Under the pieces are notes generated by a model. That model was not told the DNA's origin and did no database searches. It worked only from the letters and a program-made list of their open reading frames with translations. Positions 25,976 to 34,300 of a stretch of 39,582 nucleotides of DNA are shown here, piece by piece (position 1 is the first letter of the stretch; every line of letters begins with the position of its first letter). This stretch comes from JBHELG01 sp046263195 (GTDB lineage Bacteria > Actinomycetota > Nitriliruptoria > Nitriliruptorales > JAHWKO01): positions 1 to 39,582 of the forward strand of contig JBHELG010000017.1 of the NCBI GenBank assembly GCA_046263195.1. The letters run 5' to 3'. The translations under genes and the position numbers were made by a program.

Positions 25976-26916
25976 GTGCTGGCTCGCATGGGTTCGGCCT
26001 CGCGGGACGTGACGGCGAAGCTTGCACGATCAGCGCGGCGGGCGACAGCGGCTGCCGAGACGAGTGCGCACCAGGCGAGGGTGGCGACAAGCAGATGCCC
26101 GACGACGAGTCCGGTCGAAGTGACCCGCGTGACCACGTGGGCTGCGCCGAGCGCCGTGTTGAGCACGAACAGGCCGAGGGCGGTGTGGACGAGACTGGCC
26201 TCGACGCTCGGTCGTCTACGGCGCTGTAGCTGAGCGGCGAGCCAGGCCAGGAGCAGGACCGTGACGGCGACGGCCAAGCGGTGACCAAAGTGGAGCGCGA
26301 CGAGCCGGCTGGTCAGATCGGGGAGGAGCTCGCCGTCGACGAGAGGCCAGCCACCTACATAGCGGTCGTGTACGAGCGAGCCGAGTGCGATGACCGTGAA
26401 GGTGGCGCCCATGCCGGCGTACAGCAGCAGCCGCCATCCTGGGTCGGGTGCTGAGCCCGCGATCGGCAGACCTCCCCCCGCGAAGAAGCTTTCGACGACG
26501 ATGAAGCTGAGCAGGGCGAGCAGCACCATGGCGACGCCGAGATGCACGGAGACCAAGTCGGTCGCGAGGTTCGTCTTCACGACAACCGCACCAAGGCCTG
26601 CTTGGGCGAGGATCGTGGCGAGCGCGCCCGTTGCTCCCCAGCGCAGACCACGCTCACGCCGGTGTCGCATCCAGATGTAAAGGGTCGTGACCCCGACGAG
26701 CACGACCGCAATGGACGCGAACCAGCGGTGGGTCCACTCCACGACCATGGGGAACTCGGGGCGGGGCAGAAGGCCGCCGAGCAGACCGTTCTCGCACAGG
26801 GGCCAGCGGTCCTTGCAGCCGTAGCCGCTGCCGCTGCCTCGGGTGAATCCGCCGATGGCGACCAGAAGGATCGTGACCGCGAGGGTCGAGGAAGCGAGTC
26901 GCTGCAGACGGGTCAC
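25972..26916 (-). CDS. ctaA: Heme A synthase
   Basis: A 314-residue eight-helix protein that oxidises heme O to heme A. It shows the cysteine pair GCKDRWPLC in the first extracytoplasmic loop, EWTHRW (Glu-x-x-His) after it, AGLGAVVVKTNL, HFGHRLAV in the second half and a last conserved His in VGHLLVATL. The GTG start follows GGAGG by seven bases and overlaps the stop of the small gene upstream. A longer frame to 27177 runs antisense to nothing useful and lacks a ribosome site. Partner of ctaB in one operon. Confidence 0.92.
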   Translation of the reverse strand: MTRLQRLASSTLAVTILLVAIGGFTRGSGSGYGCKDRWPLCENGLLGGLLPRPEFPMVVEWTHRWFASIAVVLVGVTTLYIWMRHRRERGLRWGATGALATILAQAGLGAVVVKTNLATDLVSVHLGVAMVLLALLSFIVVESFFAGGGLPIAGSAPDPGWRLLLYAGMGATFTVIALGSLVHDRYVGGWPLVDGELLPDLTSRLVALHFGHRLAVAVTVLLLAWLAAQLQRRRRPSVEASLVHTALGLFVLNTALGAAHVVTRVTSTGLVVGHLLVATLAWCALVSAAAVARRADRASFAVTSREAEPMRAST

Positions 26917-27218
26917 GGCGCAGCCTCCACGCGGGTAGCGCCGCCGCTGGTCGATCCTCCCCGTAGCTCCTCGTTCGCGTCCCGACGCAGGCGCCAGGCG
27001 ATCAACGCGAGCGCGGCTGCGAAGGCAAGGGACACACCGATGAGGATTCCGTGAACGATCCGGAAGGGGACGGTGTTGCGCCCGTCGAGGACGAGCCCCA
27101 GCCGCGTCAGCCAGACATAGGCGTTCCAGGCTGCGGCGGCGAACAGGACCCATGCGTAACGTCGCGTGCGTACGCACCGCGACTGCTGTTCCGTCGGGCC
27201 GCGCAGATCGGTGGGCAC
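26913..27218 (-). CDS. Small membrane protein upstream of ctaA, unknown
   Basis: About 101 residues from GTG 27218, which has AAGGAG five bases upstream. Two helices, WVLFAAAAWNAYVWLTRLGLVL and IVHGILIGVSLAFAAALALIAW, with a hydrophilic Gly/Thr/Glu tail. The W-N-x-Y-x-W-x-TR pattern recalls small conserved actinobacterial membrane proteins of unknown function. It is coupled to ctaA by a GTGA overlap, so a role near heme A synthesis is possible but unproven. A TATACA about 30 bases upstream of the start may be a -10 for the ctaAB operon. Confidence 0.72.
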   Translation of the reverse strand: MPTDLRGPTEQQSRCVRTRRYAWVLFAAAAWNAYVWLTRLGLVLDGRNTVPFRIVHGILIGVSLAFAAALALIAWRLRRDANEELRGGSTSGGATRVEAAP

Positions 27219-27335
27219 CTCGGCTCCTTGGGCAGGCCCCAGGTGTATAGCGGACGACCTTTGCCGGGAGACTCGGGGAAGGCTAGGCAACCAGAGACCG
27301 TGGGGCGAACTCGTGCCAACCCTATCGACGGGACG

Positions 27336-28262
27336 TCAAGACCCGCGCTTCCACCCCTCGTTCAGGACCACGTCCCCGGAGGTGGTCCGATAGTAGACAC
27401 GCCAGTGGTAGTACGCCCGGTAGGTACGGGGGTCGACGCGCATGACCGACGCATAACGTTCGACGGCGTCCACGTATCTCGTGCTGTGGTTGTACGCGTA
27501 CAAGGCCCGCCGCATGTCGCGGGGGGCACCATGCGCGACGAGGTAACGAGCGGCAGCGCGCATGGCATCCCGAGGATCGTCGATATCGCCCTCGCCGTAG
27601 ACCGCCCACGTGCTGGGCAGGAACTGCATCGGTCCGCGCGCTCCGGCGACGCTCACGCCCCGGATGCGCCCCATGCGGCTCTCGATCAGGTGTATGGCCG
27701 CCAGGTACTCCCATGCGACGCCGAATTCGGCGGCAGCAGCCTGGTAATGGGCTTGCAACTCCTCCGCCGGCGGGGGAGCCACGATGAGCCAATCGGGCAA
27801 TTGGGAGCGAGGGCGGGTCAGTTCCCGCAGCTTGAGGCCCGCCTCGAGATTTGCGTCGAAAGCGGGATGCCATTCGGGCGGGACCATGGCCCGCACTTGC
27901 CCACGCCACTCGGGGTGGATCACGAGGTCACGGTAGGCCTGCTGCTGCAGCCAGGCCCAACGGGCGAGATCTCGATCTCCCGGGGTGACGGAGCGGATCG
28001 CCCTCTCGGCCGCGACGAGATCTGCTCCCAGCCGCTGTGCGTTCTCGTAGGGACGAGGTTCCCCCGACGGCGGGGTGGCCGAGTAGGACGCCGTCCCTGG
28101 TTGGAGCGGGACCGGGATGTCTCTCGGGCGGGGAGCTGTCAAAGCGGTTGATGGCAGGGGGGAGCTGTCGCCGACCGGAGCCGGAGCACCCGTAGGCGAG
28201 GCGCCGGCACACGCAACCAGAAGTGCACTTGCCGCCGAGGCAACGACGTGGGGCGTTCTCAC
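27336..28262 (-). CDS. Lytic murein transglycosylase lipoprotein (SLT, MltB-like)
   Basis: A 308-residue cell-wall hydrolase. The N-terminus is a signal with lipobox LVAC (Cys18), then a Ser/Pro/Ala-rich linker. The SLT domain spans about residues 180-290: YLAAIHLIESRMGRI with the catalytic Glu194, then GVSVAGARGPMQFLPSTWAVYG and AARYLVAHGAPRDMRRALYAYNHS, all standard for the family. It should cleave peptidoglycan at the outer face of the membrane. GTG start at 28262 has no Shine-Dalgarno but a TATCGT eight bases upstream. Divergent from the winged-helix gene. Confidence 0.88.
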   Translation of the reverse strand: MRTPHVVASAASALLVACAGASPTGAPAPVGDSSPLPSTALTAPRPRDIPVPLQPGTASYSATPPSGEPRPYENAQRLGADLVAAERAIRSVTPGDRDLARWAWLQQQAYRDLVIHPEWRGQVRAMVPPEWHPAFDANLEAGLKLRELTRPRSQLPDWLIVAPPPAEELQAHYQAAAAEFGVAWEYLAAIHLIESRMGRIRGVSVAGARGPMQFLPSTWAVYGEGDIDDPRDAMRAAARYLVAHGAPRDMRRALYAYNHSTRYVDAVERYASVMRVDPRTYRAYYHWRVYYRTTSGDVVLNEGWKRGS

Positions 28263-28270
28263 GAGCGGCG

Positions 28271-28276
28271 ACGATA
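28271..28276 (-). promoter_or_regulatory. -10 element for a leaderless start of the transglycosylase gene
   Basis: On the minus strand TATCGT lies eight bases before the GTG at 28262. No Shine-Dalgarno is present. A weak -35 (CAGACA, spacer 19) may belong to it. Confidence 0.35.
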
Positions 28277-28396
28277 GTCGTCCCGTGCCCGGTCTTGTCT
28301 GTCCCCACCCTCCGGGCGTGCGGCCCTCCCTCGGGCAAGCCAAGACCGCTCCTGGGTCAAAAGCCCCGCTCCTGCTCGCCTGCTCGCATTTACCGC

Positions 28397-28412
28397 TTGA
28401 CTTTGAAGTCAA
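28397..28412. promoter_or_regulatory. Perfect palindrome, candidate operator 1
   Basis: TTGACTT-TG-AAGTCAA: seven-base arms, two-base centre, no mismatch. Its left arm contains TTGACT, a plausible -35 for the gene at 28435 (spacer of 20 to TACCGT). Lies in the divergent gap between the transglycosylase and winged-helix genes. Confidence 0.5.
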
Positions 28413-28417
28413 CGCCA

Positions 28418-28434
28418 ACCCTTACCGTAAGGGT
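28418..28434. promoter_or_regulatory. Perfect palindrome abutting a start codon, candidate operator 2
   Basis: ACCCTTA-CCG-TAAGGGT: seven-base arms, three-base centre, no mismatch. It ends at the base before the GTG at 28435 and contains the putative -10 TACCGT, so a bound protein would block transcription start. An RNA hairpin is unlikely if the transcript is leaderless. Confidence 0.5.
28423..28428 (+). promoter_or_regulatory. -10 element for a leaderless start of the winged-helix gene
   Basis: TACCGT is six bases before GTG 28435. The possible -35 is TTGACT at 28397-28402. Both elements lie in palindromes. Confidence 0.4.
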
Positions 28435-28860
28435 GTGACCCAACTCGAAGTCGACAAGCTGGCCCAACGAGGGGGAGTCACGCCCGATGAGGCACGGAAT
28501 CTCCTCGCTCGATTTGGGCCCATACAGCTCTGGGTAATCGAGCGTCTCATGGTGGACGCCGACGCTGATCCCTGGCCGCCTTGGCTTGCCCTCAGCGACC
28601 TGGCTGCGGAGTATGCAGGCGGCGAGCCCAGTCGAAGGCAGGTCGAGTCCATGCGGCGTGCCTGTGTTCGCTTGGAGAACGCCGGAATGGTCGAACTCAG
28701 CCAGCGCTGGATTGAGCGGGAAGGGGAGCGGCCGGCGCTGCCCTGGCTGAGAAAGGAGAGCACGATAAGGCGACGGCATCTCTGCGTACGGCTTCCACTC
28801 GACGCCGCGCAGAGGGAACGCTGGGAGCAGGCACAGCGCGAGCTTCAGGGACGGCGATGA
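28435..28860 (+). CDS. Small winged-helix protein, putative DNA-binding regulator
   Basis: A 141-residue, basic, soluble protein. Residues about 48-110 have the spacing of a winged helix: LALSDLAAEYAGGEPSRRQ (helix-turn) and VESMRRACVRLENAGMVELS (recognition helix with the R-x-L-x-x-AG pattern), followed by a Trp/Arg-rich wing. The N-terminal 45 residues are helical; the C-terminus is a charged helix. No named family was recognised. The frame is open far upstream to 28117, but GTG 28435 is preferred because two palindromes and a -10 directly precede it. It lies between two cell-wall enzymes and converges with the rpf-like gene. Confidence 0.7.
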   Translation: MTQLEVDKLAQRGGVTPDEARNLLARFGPIQLWVIERLMVDADADPWPPWLALSDLAAEYAGGEPSRRQVESMRRACVRLENAGMVELSQRWIEREGERPALPWLRKESTIRRRHLCVRLPLDAAQRERWEQAQRELQGRR

Positions 28861-28878
28861 CTCGAGGCCGCCTCTGAG
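28861..28878. terminator. Hairpin between convergent genes
   Basis: GAGGC-C-GCCTC (28864-28874) extended by outer CTC/GAG with a one-base bulge, just after the stop at 28860 and before the stop at 28897 of the convergent gene. No T-tract. Confidence 0.4.
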
Positions 28879-28896
28879 CTGCTCCCCAAGCTGTGC

Positions 28897-30183
28897 CTAG
28901 GGAAGTGGGGGCAGAGGCAGCAATCCCTTCTTCTTGTTGCTCTCGGGCGGTGGGGAGGGTTGCGGTTGGGAGGCCGGTGGTGGCGGCCCCGAGCGACTGG
29001 GACTGCTCCCGGCGCTCCCCTCCGGCCTGGGTGCGGGACCGGGACGTGCGGCAGAGGCGGCGGCAACTCTGTCGGAGGCGTCCGGCTGCCGTAGCCCGAG
29101 CTTGAGAGAGCAGGCCGGCCACGCCTTCCAACCTTGGAGGGCGAGCAGCAACTTTGCCCGGTAGATCTGCTCCTCGCGGCTGGCTTCGTGCGGCAGACCC
29201 TTGCCACCGACCCAATACCAGCTTTCCGGTAGGAACTGCAGTCCGCCGTAGTAGCCGTTGCCCGTGTTGATGTGCCAGTTGCCGCCCGATTCACACATGG
29301 CCAGCAAGTCCCAGACGTTGTCGGAGGTCACCCTGCTCGCCGGCGGCACGGGGCGCGGGGCGCGAGGGTCGGGGATGACGGTTGCCTTGGCGTGCAGCCG
29401 CTGCTCGAGCCGACGCGCCACGTCCTCGGGGATCGCGCCGTCGTGCACGGCCACGAGGAGCGCCTGTGGTAGTTGAGCCAACCCGAGGCGGTCCCCCGAC
29501 GCCGTATCCACTACGGCCTCTGCGACCGGAGGGGTGGTGTTGGTCGCAATGGCGCCGACCCGAACCTGAAGGCCGCCGCCGGTGGTGACCGGCTGGCCCA
29601 ACTGCGCCCCGAGCTTGCGGGCCCCCTCGTGCGTGAGGACGGCATCTCCCCCCACCACGTTCTCCCAGAGAGCGATCGTGTCTGCGACCTGCTGCGGTGT
29701 GAGGACCCGGAACTCCCCTGGGTCGACGGCAGCGACGCGCACGGGCGTCAGCCCGGCGGGGGCGACGACGGGAACATCGCCGATTCTGAGCGCGGTAGCG
29801 AACGCGACACCCTCCACCGTTCGGGCTTCGTGGAGCGCGTTCGGCTGGACACCATCGACCTGGATGCGATGCTGGCGAACGGTCTCGGGTTGGAAGGCGA
29901 CGGGTTGGACGCTCACAGGGGGGATGGGATCAGGGGCGCCGACCTGCGCTGGTACCGGTGCGCCTTCAATCGGCACCGCCGGCGGTGAACCCGGTGCTGC
30001 CTCCGGACGCGCGTCACCGATCCACCCAGATACCTGCAAAGGGGGACTCGTGCCGATGAGGGCCACCACCATGCCAAGTAGCACGCCGCGCATACGTGCC
30101 GCCCGGCGTACCGGTCCGTCCGCTCTCGGCCGCAGCGCGCTCAGCCTGCGCTGGAGCGAGCTGCCCATCCTCGGCAGGCACAT
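28897..30183 (-). CDS. Rpf-like transglycosylase (resuscitation-promoting factor domain) with unknown middle domain
   Basis: A 428-residue secreted or membrane-tethered muralytic protein. A basic N-terminus precedes one hydrophobic segment (about residues 31-49), then a Pro/Ala linker. Residues about 150-235 form a domain not recognised (it contains WENVVGGDAVLTHEGARKLGAQLG and LQVRVGAIATN). The Rpf catalytic domain spans residues 289-365: VWDLLAMCESGGNW with catalytic Glu298, INTGNGYYGGLQFLPESW, ASREEQI and QGWKAWPACSLKLGL. The tail is Ser/Pro-rich with a KKK cluster. The start ATG 30183 has AGGA eight bases upstream; 30168 and 30093 are alternatives. Confidence 0.87.
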   Translation of the reverse strand: MCLPRMGSSLQRRLSALRPRADGPVRRAARMRGVLLGMVVALIGTSPPLQVSGWIGDARPEAAPGSPPAVPIEGAPVPAQVGAPDPIPPVSVQPVAFQPETVRQHRIQVDGVQPNALHEARTVEGVAFATALRIGDVPVVAPAGLTPVRVAAVDPGEFRVLTPQQVADTIALWENVVGGDAVLTHEGARKLGAQLGQPVTTGGGLQVRVGAIATNTTPPVAEAVVDTASGDRLGLAQLPQALLVAVHDGAIPEDVARRLEQRLHAKATVIPDPRAPRPVPPASRVTSDNVWDLLAMCESGGNWHINTGNGYYGGLQFLPESWYWVGGKGLPHEASREEQIYRAKLLLALQGWKAWPACSLKLGLRQPDASDRVAAASAARPGPAPRPEGSAGSSPSRSGPPPPASQPQPSPPPESNKKKGLLPLPPLP

Positions 30184-30440
30184 CGATGCAATCCTGACGT
30201 CATCGGTCGGCGGGTGACTTCCCCGCGAAGGATTCGGGCGGGAGCCTCCTGCCACGCGTGAAGTGCGACCGTCGCCACGAGGAGATGGCCGTGGTCCACC
30301 GCGCATATGCGCGAACCCGTCTTCCGTGCCGTCGCACAGTCACCGGCAGTCACGACAGCATCATCTATCGCAGGGTTCGGTGGGTCCACTGCCCTGATAG
30401 TGACGACTGGCCAGAGGTGAACCCGACCGAGTCGACCGAG
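30184..30440 (-). other. Possible structured 5' leader of the rpf-like gene
   Basis: Some 250 bases upstream of the rpf-like start have no credible gene but several helices on the minus strand: a 7-bp stem from 30312-30318 with 30373-30379 (CGAACCC/GGGTTCG), an inner stem 30327-30331 with 30344-30348 (TGCCG/CGGCA), the palindrome at 30300-30313, a GCGAC-G-GTCGC hairpin and CTTC-gcggg-GAAG near the gene. A TATAAC at about 30450 on the minus strand could be the -10. Rpf-type genes in actinobacteria often have c-di-AMP riboswitches; only fragments of that consensus (GAACCC, CCCGAATCC) are seen, so no class is assigned. Confidence 0.35.
30300..30313. repeat. 14-base perfect palindrome
   Basis: CGCGCATATGCGCG, fully self-complementary, overlapping the base of the 30312-30379 stem in the putative rpf leader. 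It may be a protein site or an alternative RNA pairing. Confidence 0.45.
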
Positions 30441-30860
30441 CAGCGTTATATGTTTATCGGCTGGAGTCGGGCCTATACCAGCCCCGGACCGGTCAGATCG
30501 TCACACTGAACCTCGGACTCCTCGGAGCAGTGGGACTTCCGCCCCGCAGTACGGGGGCCGCCGGCGTGTGGCGATCGCATCGAAATGTGCTCGCACTGCC
30601 CGAGTCCACACATAACTCCCATTTCGCTCGCGCTTGGATGGGCGTTGGGACGACTTTGCTTGCTTCTGTTCGGACGCCTGCTACGCCGCATTTGACAGGC
30701 TCAGCCAAACCCGGCTCTCAGGGTGAGCGGCGTGTGATTCGAAGCCCTCTACGGGCGATGTTCTTGCTCTGATTAACCGTGAGAACTATCCTTTATTGTC
30801 AGTGTTTTCTGCAGGACATTGTGGCGGTCACTGCAATGTGGCTGCTGACCGACAGGAGCA
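30441..30860. other. Gene-poor, lower-GC intergenic stretch
   Basis: Open frames here (up to about 80 codons) have no start site, family features or GC-third-position bias, and I do not call any of them. The stretch is clearly less GC-rich than its surroundings (for example 30440-30480 and 30770-30830). Just ahead of the small gene at 30861 an inverted repeat CGGTCA (30825-30830) / TGACCG (30846-30851) precedes the ribosome site; TTGTCA (30796-30801) is a possible -35. A decayed gene or a small RNA is possible. Confidence 0.4.
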
Positions 30861-31019
30861 ATGATGCTCGAGACCATCCTCATCGTCCTGCTCATACTCG
30901 TCCTGCTTGGGATGTTTGTTCCGCGGTTGGCCGCATTCCGTATTCCAGGCGGGGTACTCGGCCTGATCCTCCTCATCGTGCTGATCTGGGTGCTCGTCGG
31001 CGGCGGAGGCAGTACTTAG
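30861..31019 (+). CDS. 52-residue hydrophobic protein, DUF3309-like
   Basis: Two helices: METILIVLLILVLLGMF-type N-terminus (MMLETILIVLLILVLLG), a short loop VPRLAAFRIPGG, then VLGLILLIVLIWVLVGG. This layout matches the tiny DUF3309-type proteins (helix, Pro/Gly loop, GLGLVLLIVLILLLLG) known from many bacteria with no firm function. AGGAG at 30854-30858 is two bases from the first ATG and five from the second (30864), which is more likely the real start. It converges with the DUF2277 gene. Confidence 0.7.
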   Translation: MMLETILIVLLILVLLGMFVPRLAAFRIPGGVLGLILLIVLIWVLVGGGGST

Positions 31020-31062
31020 GGCAGCCCGCCCCGAGACGGCGGCGCGTAACGACGTCTCCGAA

Positions 31063-31092
31063 GACACCGACGACCGCGGCGCTTTCGGTGTC
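31063..31092. terminator. Eight-base-pair hairpin between convergent genes
   Basis: GACACCGA (31063-31070) pairs perfectly with TCGGTGTC (31085-31092) around a 14-base loop holding CCGCGG. It lies between the stop at 31019 (plus) and the stop at 31091 (minus), touching the latter. A bidirectional terminator is the simplest reading. Confidence 0.5.
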
Positions 31093-31342
31093 AGGCTGAC
31101 ACGTCTCTGCGCCGCTGCACGGGAGAGGCCGGTCTTGATCCAGGCGCCACGACCAGCTCGTCGAGCAACCGGCGCGTCAGCGCGGCGACCCCCTCCACGG
31201 CCGCCTCGAAGGCGGCCTGGTTCGCCCCGGATGGAACGCGGTAGCCGCTGATCTTCCGCACGTACTGCAGGGCCGCTTCCCGCACCTCGGCATCGGTCGC
31301 CGGCGGATCCGCCCCGCGTAGCTGTTGGATACTGCGACACAT
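31091..31342 (-). CDS. DUF2277 family protein
   Basis: Eighty-three residues. The opening MCRSIQQLRGADPPATDAEVREAALQYVRKISGYRVPS matches DUF2277 (MCRNI..L....PPAT..E...AA.Q.VRKISG...PS). The function of the family is unknown. No Shine-Dalgarno; TAAGGT seven bases upstream of the ATG suggests a leaderless transcript. It follows the cyclase-ATPase gene on the same strand by 24 bases, and its promoter would lie across the end of that gene. Confidence 0.85.
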   Translation of the reverse strand: MCRSIQQLRGADPPATDAEVREAALQYVRKISGYRVPSGANQAAFEAAVEGVAALTRRLLDELVVAPGSRPASPVQRRRDVSA

Positions 31343-31349
31343 GCGGCAA

Positions 31350-31355
31350 ACCTTA
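31350..31355 (-). promoter_or_regulatory. -10 element for a leaderless start of the DUF2277 gene
   Basis: TAAGGT seven bases before ATG 31342. TCGACG 19 bases further upstream matches four of six -35 positions and overlaps the stop of the cyclase-ATPase gene. Confidence 0.45.
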
Positions 31356-31366
31356 GCCGCTGCTGG

Positions 31367-34300
31367 CTACGCCTCGTCGAGGACGGTCCGAGCCTCCACG
31401 AGGTCTGGCGTGTCGAAGCCCTCGGTGAACGTCTCGTAGACGTCGCGCAGCAGGTCGGTCCCGTCCGGTCGCCTCTCCACCGCCCGCCACAGGCGGGTCA
31501 GCCTGGTGGCGGCTCGGAGTTGGGTCATTCGGGCTCCCACCTCGCCGGCGATGTCGAAGGCGCCCCGGAGCCAGGGCTCAGCGGCCTCTGCGCCGGACAC
31601 CGTCAGGAGCAGGTCTCCCTTGAGCAGGGGAAGCTCCGGGTAGAAGACGTTGTGCACCCGGTCCCCGAACGTCTCGCTGGCTTGCTCGATGCTGGCGAGC
31701 CCTTCTTCCGGTTTGTCCGCGAGCGCGAGTCCTCTCGCTCTGATCAAGAGGAGAAACGGCCAGAACACCGGTGGGGTCTTCAGGTCCTGGTAGAGGGCGA
31801 AGCCACGGTCCATGCGGGCGAGGCCTTCTTCCAGCCGTCCCGCGGAGATCATCGCCACGCCCTGGAGGACCAGAGCGAGAGCGGTCCAAACCTGATAGTC
31901 GTGCTCCTCCGCGATCTCCAACGCAGCGCTCGCCCGTTTCTCCACGAGCTCGAGCTCCCGCCACAACAGGTTGAGAAGACCCACGTGGAAGAGTGCGTAG
32001 GCGAGCGTGAATGGATGGTTCAGCTGGCTCGCCAGGTCCAGGCCACGCGAAGCCCGTGCTGCGCCACGGACGGGATGGCCCACCAACCAGAGATAGAACG
32101 CCGATGCGGTGTGGGCAACCACGCCAGGGCTCGCACCGAGGCGAAGAGGGCCAGGGCCGTGCCGCTGTGGGTCGAACAGCGCGACCGCTTGCTCGAGGTG
32201 CTCCAGGCCGGCGTGAACGTCACCGGAGCCGGCGAGGTTGTGTCCCAGCACGAGATGTCCCTCGACCTGCAGGCTCACGTCGTGCTGCTGCTGCGCGAGG
32301 TCCAACAGCTGGCGTCCGACGGCTGCGGCCTTGTCCATTTCGGCCCGGTAGAGATGGTAGCTGGCGAGACTCCGCAGCACCGGAATGAGTTGTGGCAGCC
32401 CACCCGCTTCGTCCAACAGCGAAAGCGCCCTCCTGAACGCCTCGTCCACCTCCTCGGTGTAGCCGCGCAGCGCCAGCAGTCCTCGGGCAAGGCTCGTCGC
32501 CAGCGTGATCTTCCGCTCGACACGGTCCGGCGTGGAGGGAACCGCGGACAGCACGCCGAGCAGGTCCCGGGCGAGCTCCACGACTGCGCTGTACCAGCCG
32601 CGAGCGTCGTGGAGCACCCAGAGAACGTCGAGCAGCTCGTGGAGTCTTTCCAGGTTCCGAGCGTCCACCCAATGCCGCCACGCCGTGCGCAGGTTGCCGA
32701 GTTCAGCTTCCAGCTCGTCGAGCGCTTCCCCCCGTTCCGCCCCATACAGCCGGTCCCGTCTGCTCAGCGCGAATGTCGCGAAATGGTCCGCATGAGCCTG
32801 TCTCGCTGTGATGCTGAACTCCCGGGCTTCTTCGAGCCGTTCGGCCGCGTATTCCCGGATGGTTCCGAGCAGCGACAGCCTCCGCGGCCCTGCACCCTCC
32901 AGGCTGCGGACGAGACTCTTGTCCACCAGAGACGCGAGAAGATCGACGACGTCGACGTCTCGGAGCGCTTCCAGGCGCACCGCAACCTCTTCGACGTCTT
33001 CGATCCGTGGGGTCGAGAAAACCGCCAGCAGACGGAAGATCGCTCGCTCCTCGGGGTCGAGCAGCTCGTAGCTCCACTCGATCGTGCTCCGCAGTGTCTG
33101 CTGCCGGGCCGGTAGGTCACGCGGTCCGCCCCGGAGCACTTGCAGCCGGCTTCCCAACCGATCCCTCAGTTCGTGCGGTGAGAACAGCTTCAGTCGTGCG
33201 GCGGCCAGCTCGATCGCAAGCGGCAGGCCGTCCAGTCGGGCGCAGATTTCCGCCACGGTGGCGGCGTTGTCGTTCGTCAGCTCGAAGCTGGGCCGGGCCT
33301 CACGGGCCCGCTCGAGGAACAGGCGTACGGCGGCGTAGTTTGCGACCGTCTCGGCGGCCATGTGTGTGACGCCGGCCGGGGGCAGTGACAGTGGGGGGAC
33401 CGGGAAGAGGTGTTCGCCACGAAGCCTCAGCGCTTCCCGGCTGGTCACGAGAACCTCGAGCCGGTGGCACGTCCGCAGCAGATGGGCCACGCCGTCGGCC
33501 GCGTCCATGACCTGCTCGAAGTTGTCCAGGAGCAGCAGCATGTGTCGCTTCTCCAGCTGCCGCTTCAGCGCCTCGAGCGGCCGCTCGTCGCTGGCCGGGC
33601 TCAGACCGACGACCCGAACGATCGCTTCGAAGGCCGCGGCAGGGTCCCGAGTAGGTGAGAGGTCCACGAAGTACAGTCCGTCTTCGAAGCGCTCGGTCTG
33701 TTCGGCCGCTGCCTGCAGGGCGAGCCTCGTCTTTCCGATGCCGCCGGGGCCGGTGAGGGTGACCAGCCGCACTTCGCTCGCGGCCAGAAGGTCGCCGACC
33801 GCCGTGAGGTCCGCCTCGCGGCCGAGGAACTCGGAGGTCTGGGTCGGCAGGTTGTTGGGTCTGTGGCTGAGCGTCGCCGGCGGGGGAAAATCGGCCGGGA
33901 GCCGGGGGTGGGTGAGCTGGAAGAGGTGCTCGGGGCGAAGCAGGTCCTTGAGCCTGTGTTCGCCGAGGTCCCGCAGCCCGGCTTCGGGGGGCAGTCGCTC
34001 TCCGACCAGCTCGGCCGTGAGCGCCGACAGCAGCACTTGGCCACCGTGGGCGGCCGACATGATGCGGGCGGCACGGTTCACCACCGGGCCGAAGAAGTCG
34101 CCGGCTCGTGGGTCGGCTTCCCCGGCGTGCACTCCCATCCGGACCCGCAGCGGACCGGTCTCACCCCATGGCTCGTCCTGCAGTCGCAGTTCCGCCTCGA
34201 GACAGGCCTTGACGCCGGCGGAAGCGGATGGGAAGACGGCCATGAGGCCGTCGCCCGTGGTCTTGACCACCCGCCCCTCGGAGTCTTCGACGGCGCGACG

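Noticed and set aside
30184..30440. c-di-AMP (ydaO-yuaA) or cobalamin riboswitch
   Set aside because: Short matches exist (GAACCC, CCCGAATCC, CGGAAGAC), but the longer conserved cores of either class are missing. Kept only as an unclassified structured leader.
30725..30750. tRNA T-arm-like TTCGAA at 30738-30743
   Set aside because: The bases on either side cannot form the five-pair T stem and no acceptor or anticodon arm was found.
31325..33115. 596-codon open frame antisense to the cyclase-ATPase gene
   Set aside because: Shadow of the TPR-coding strand; no family features.
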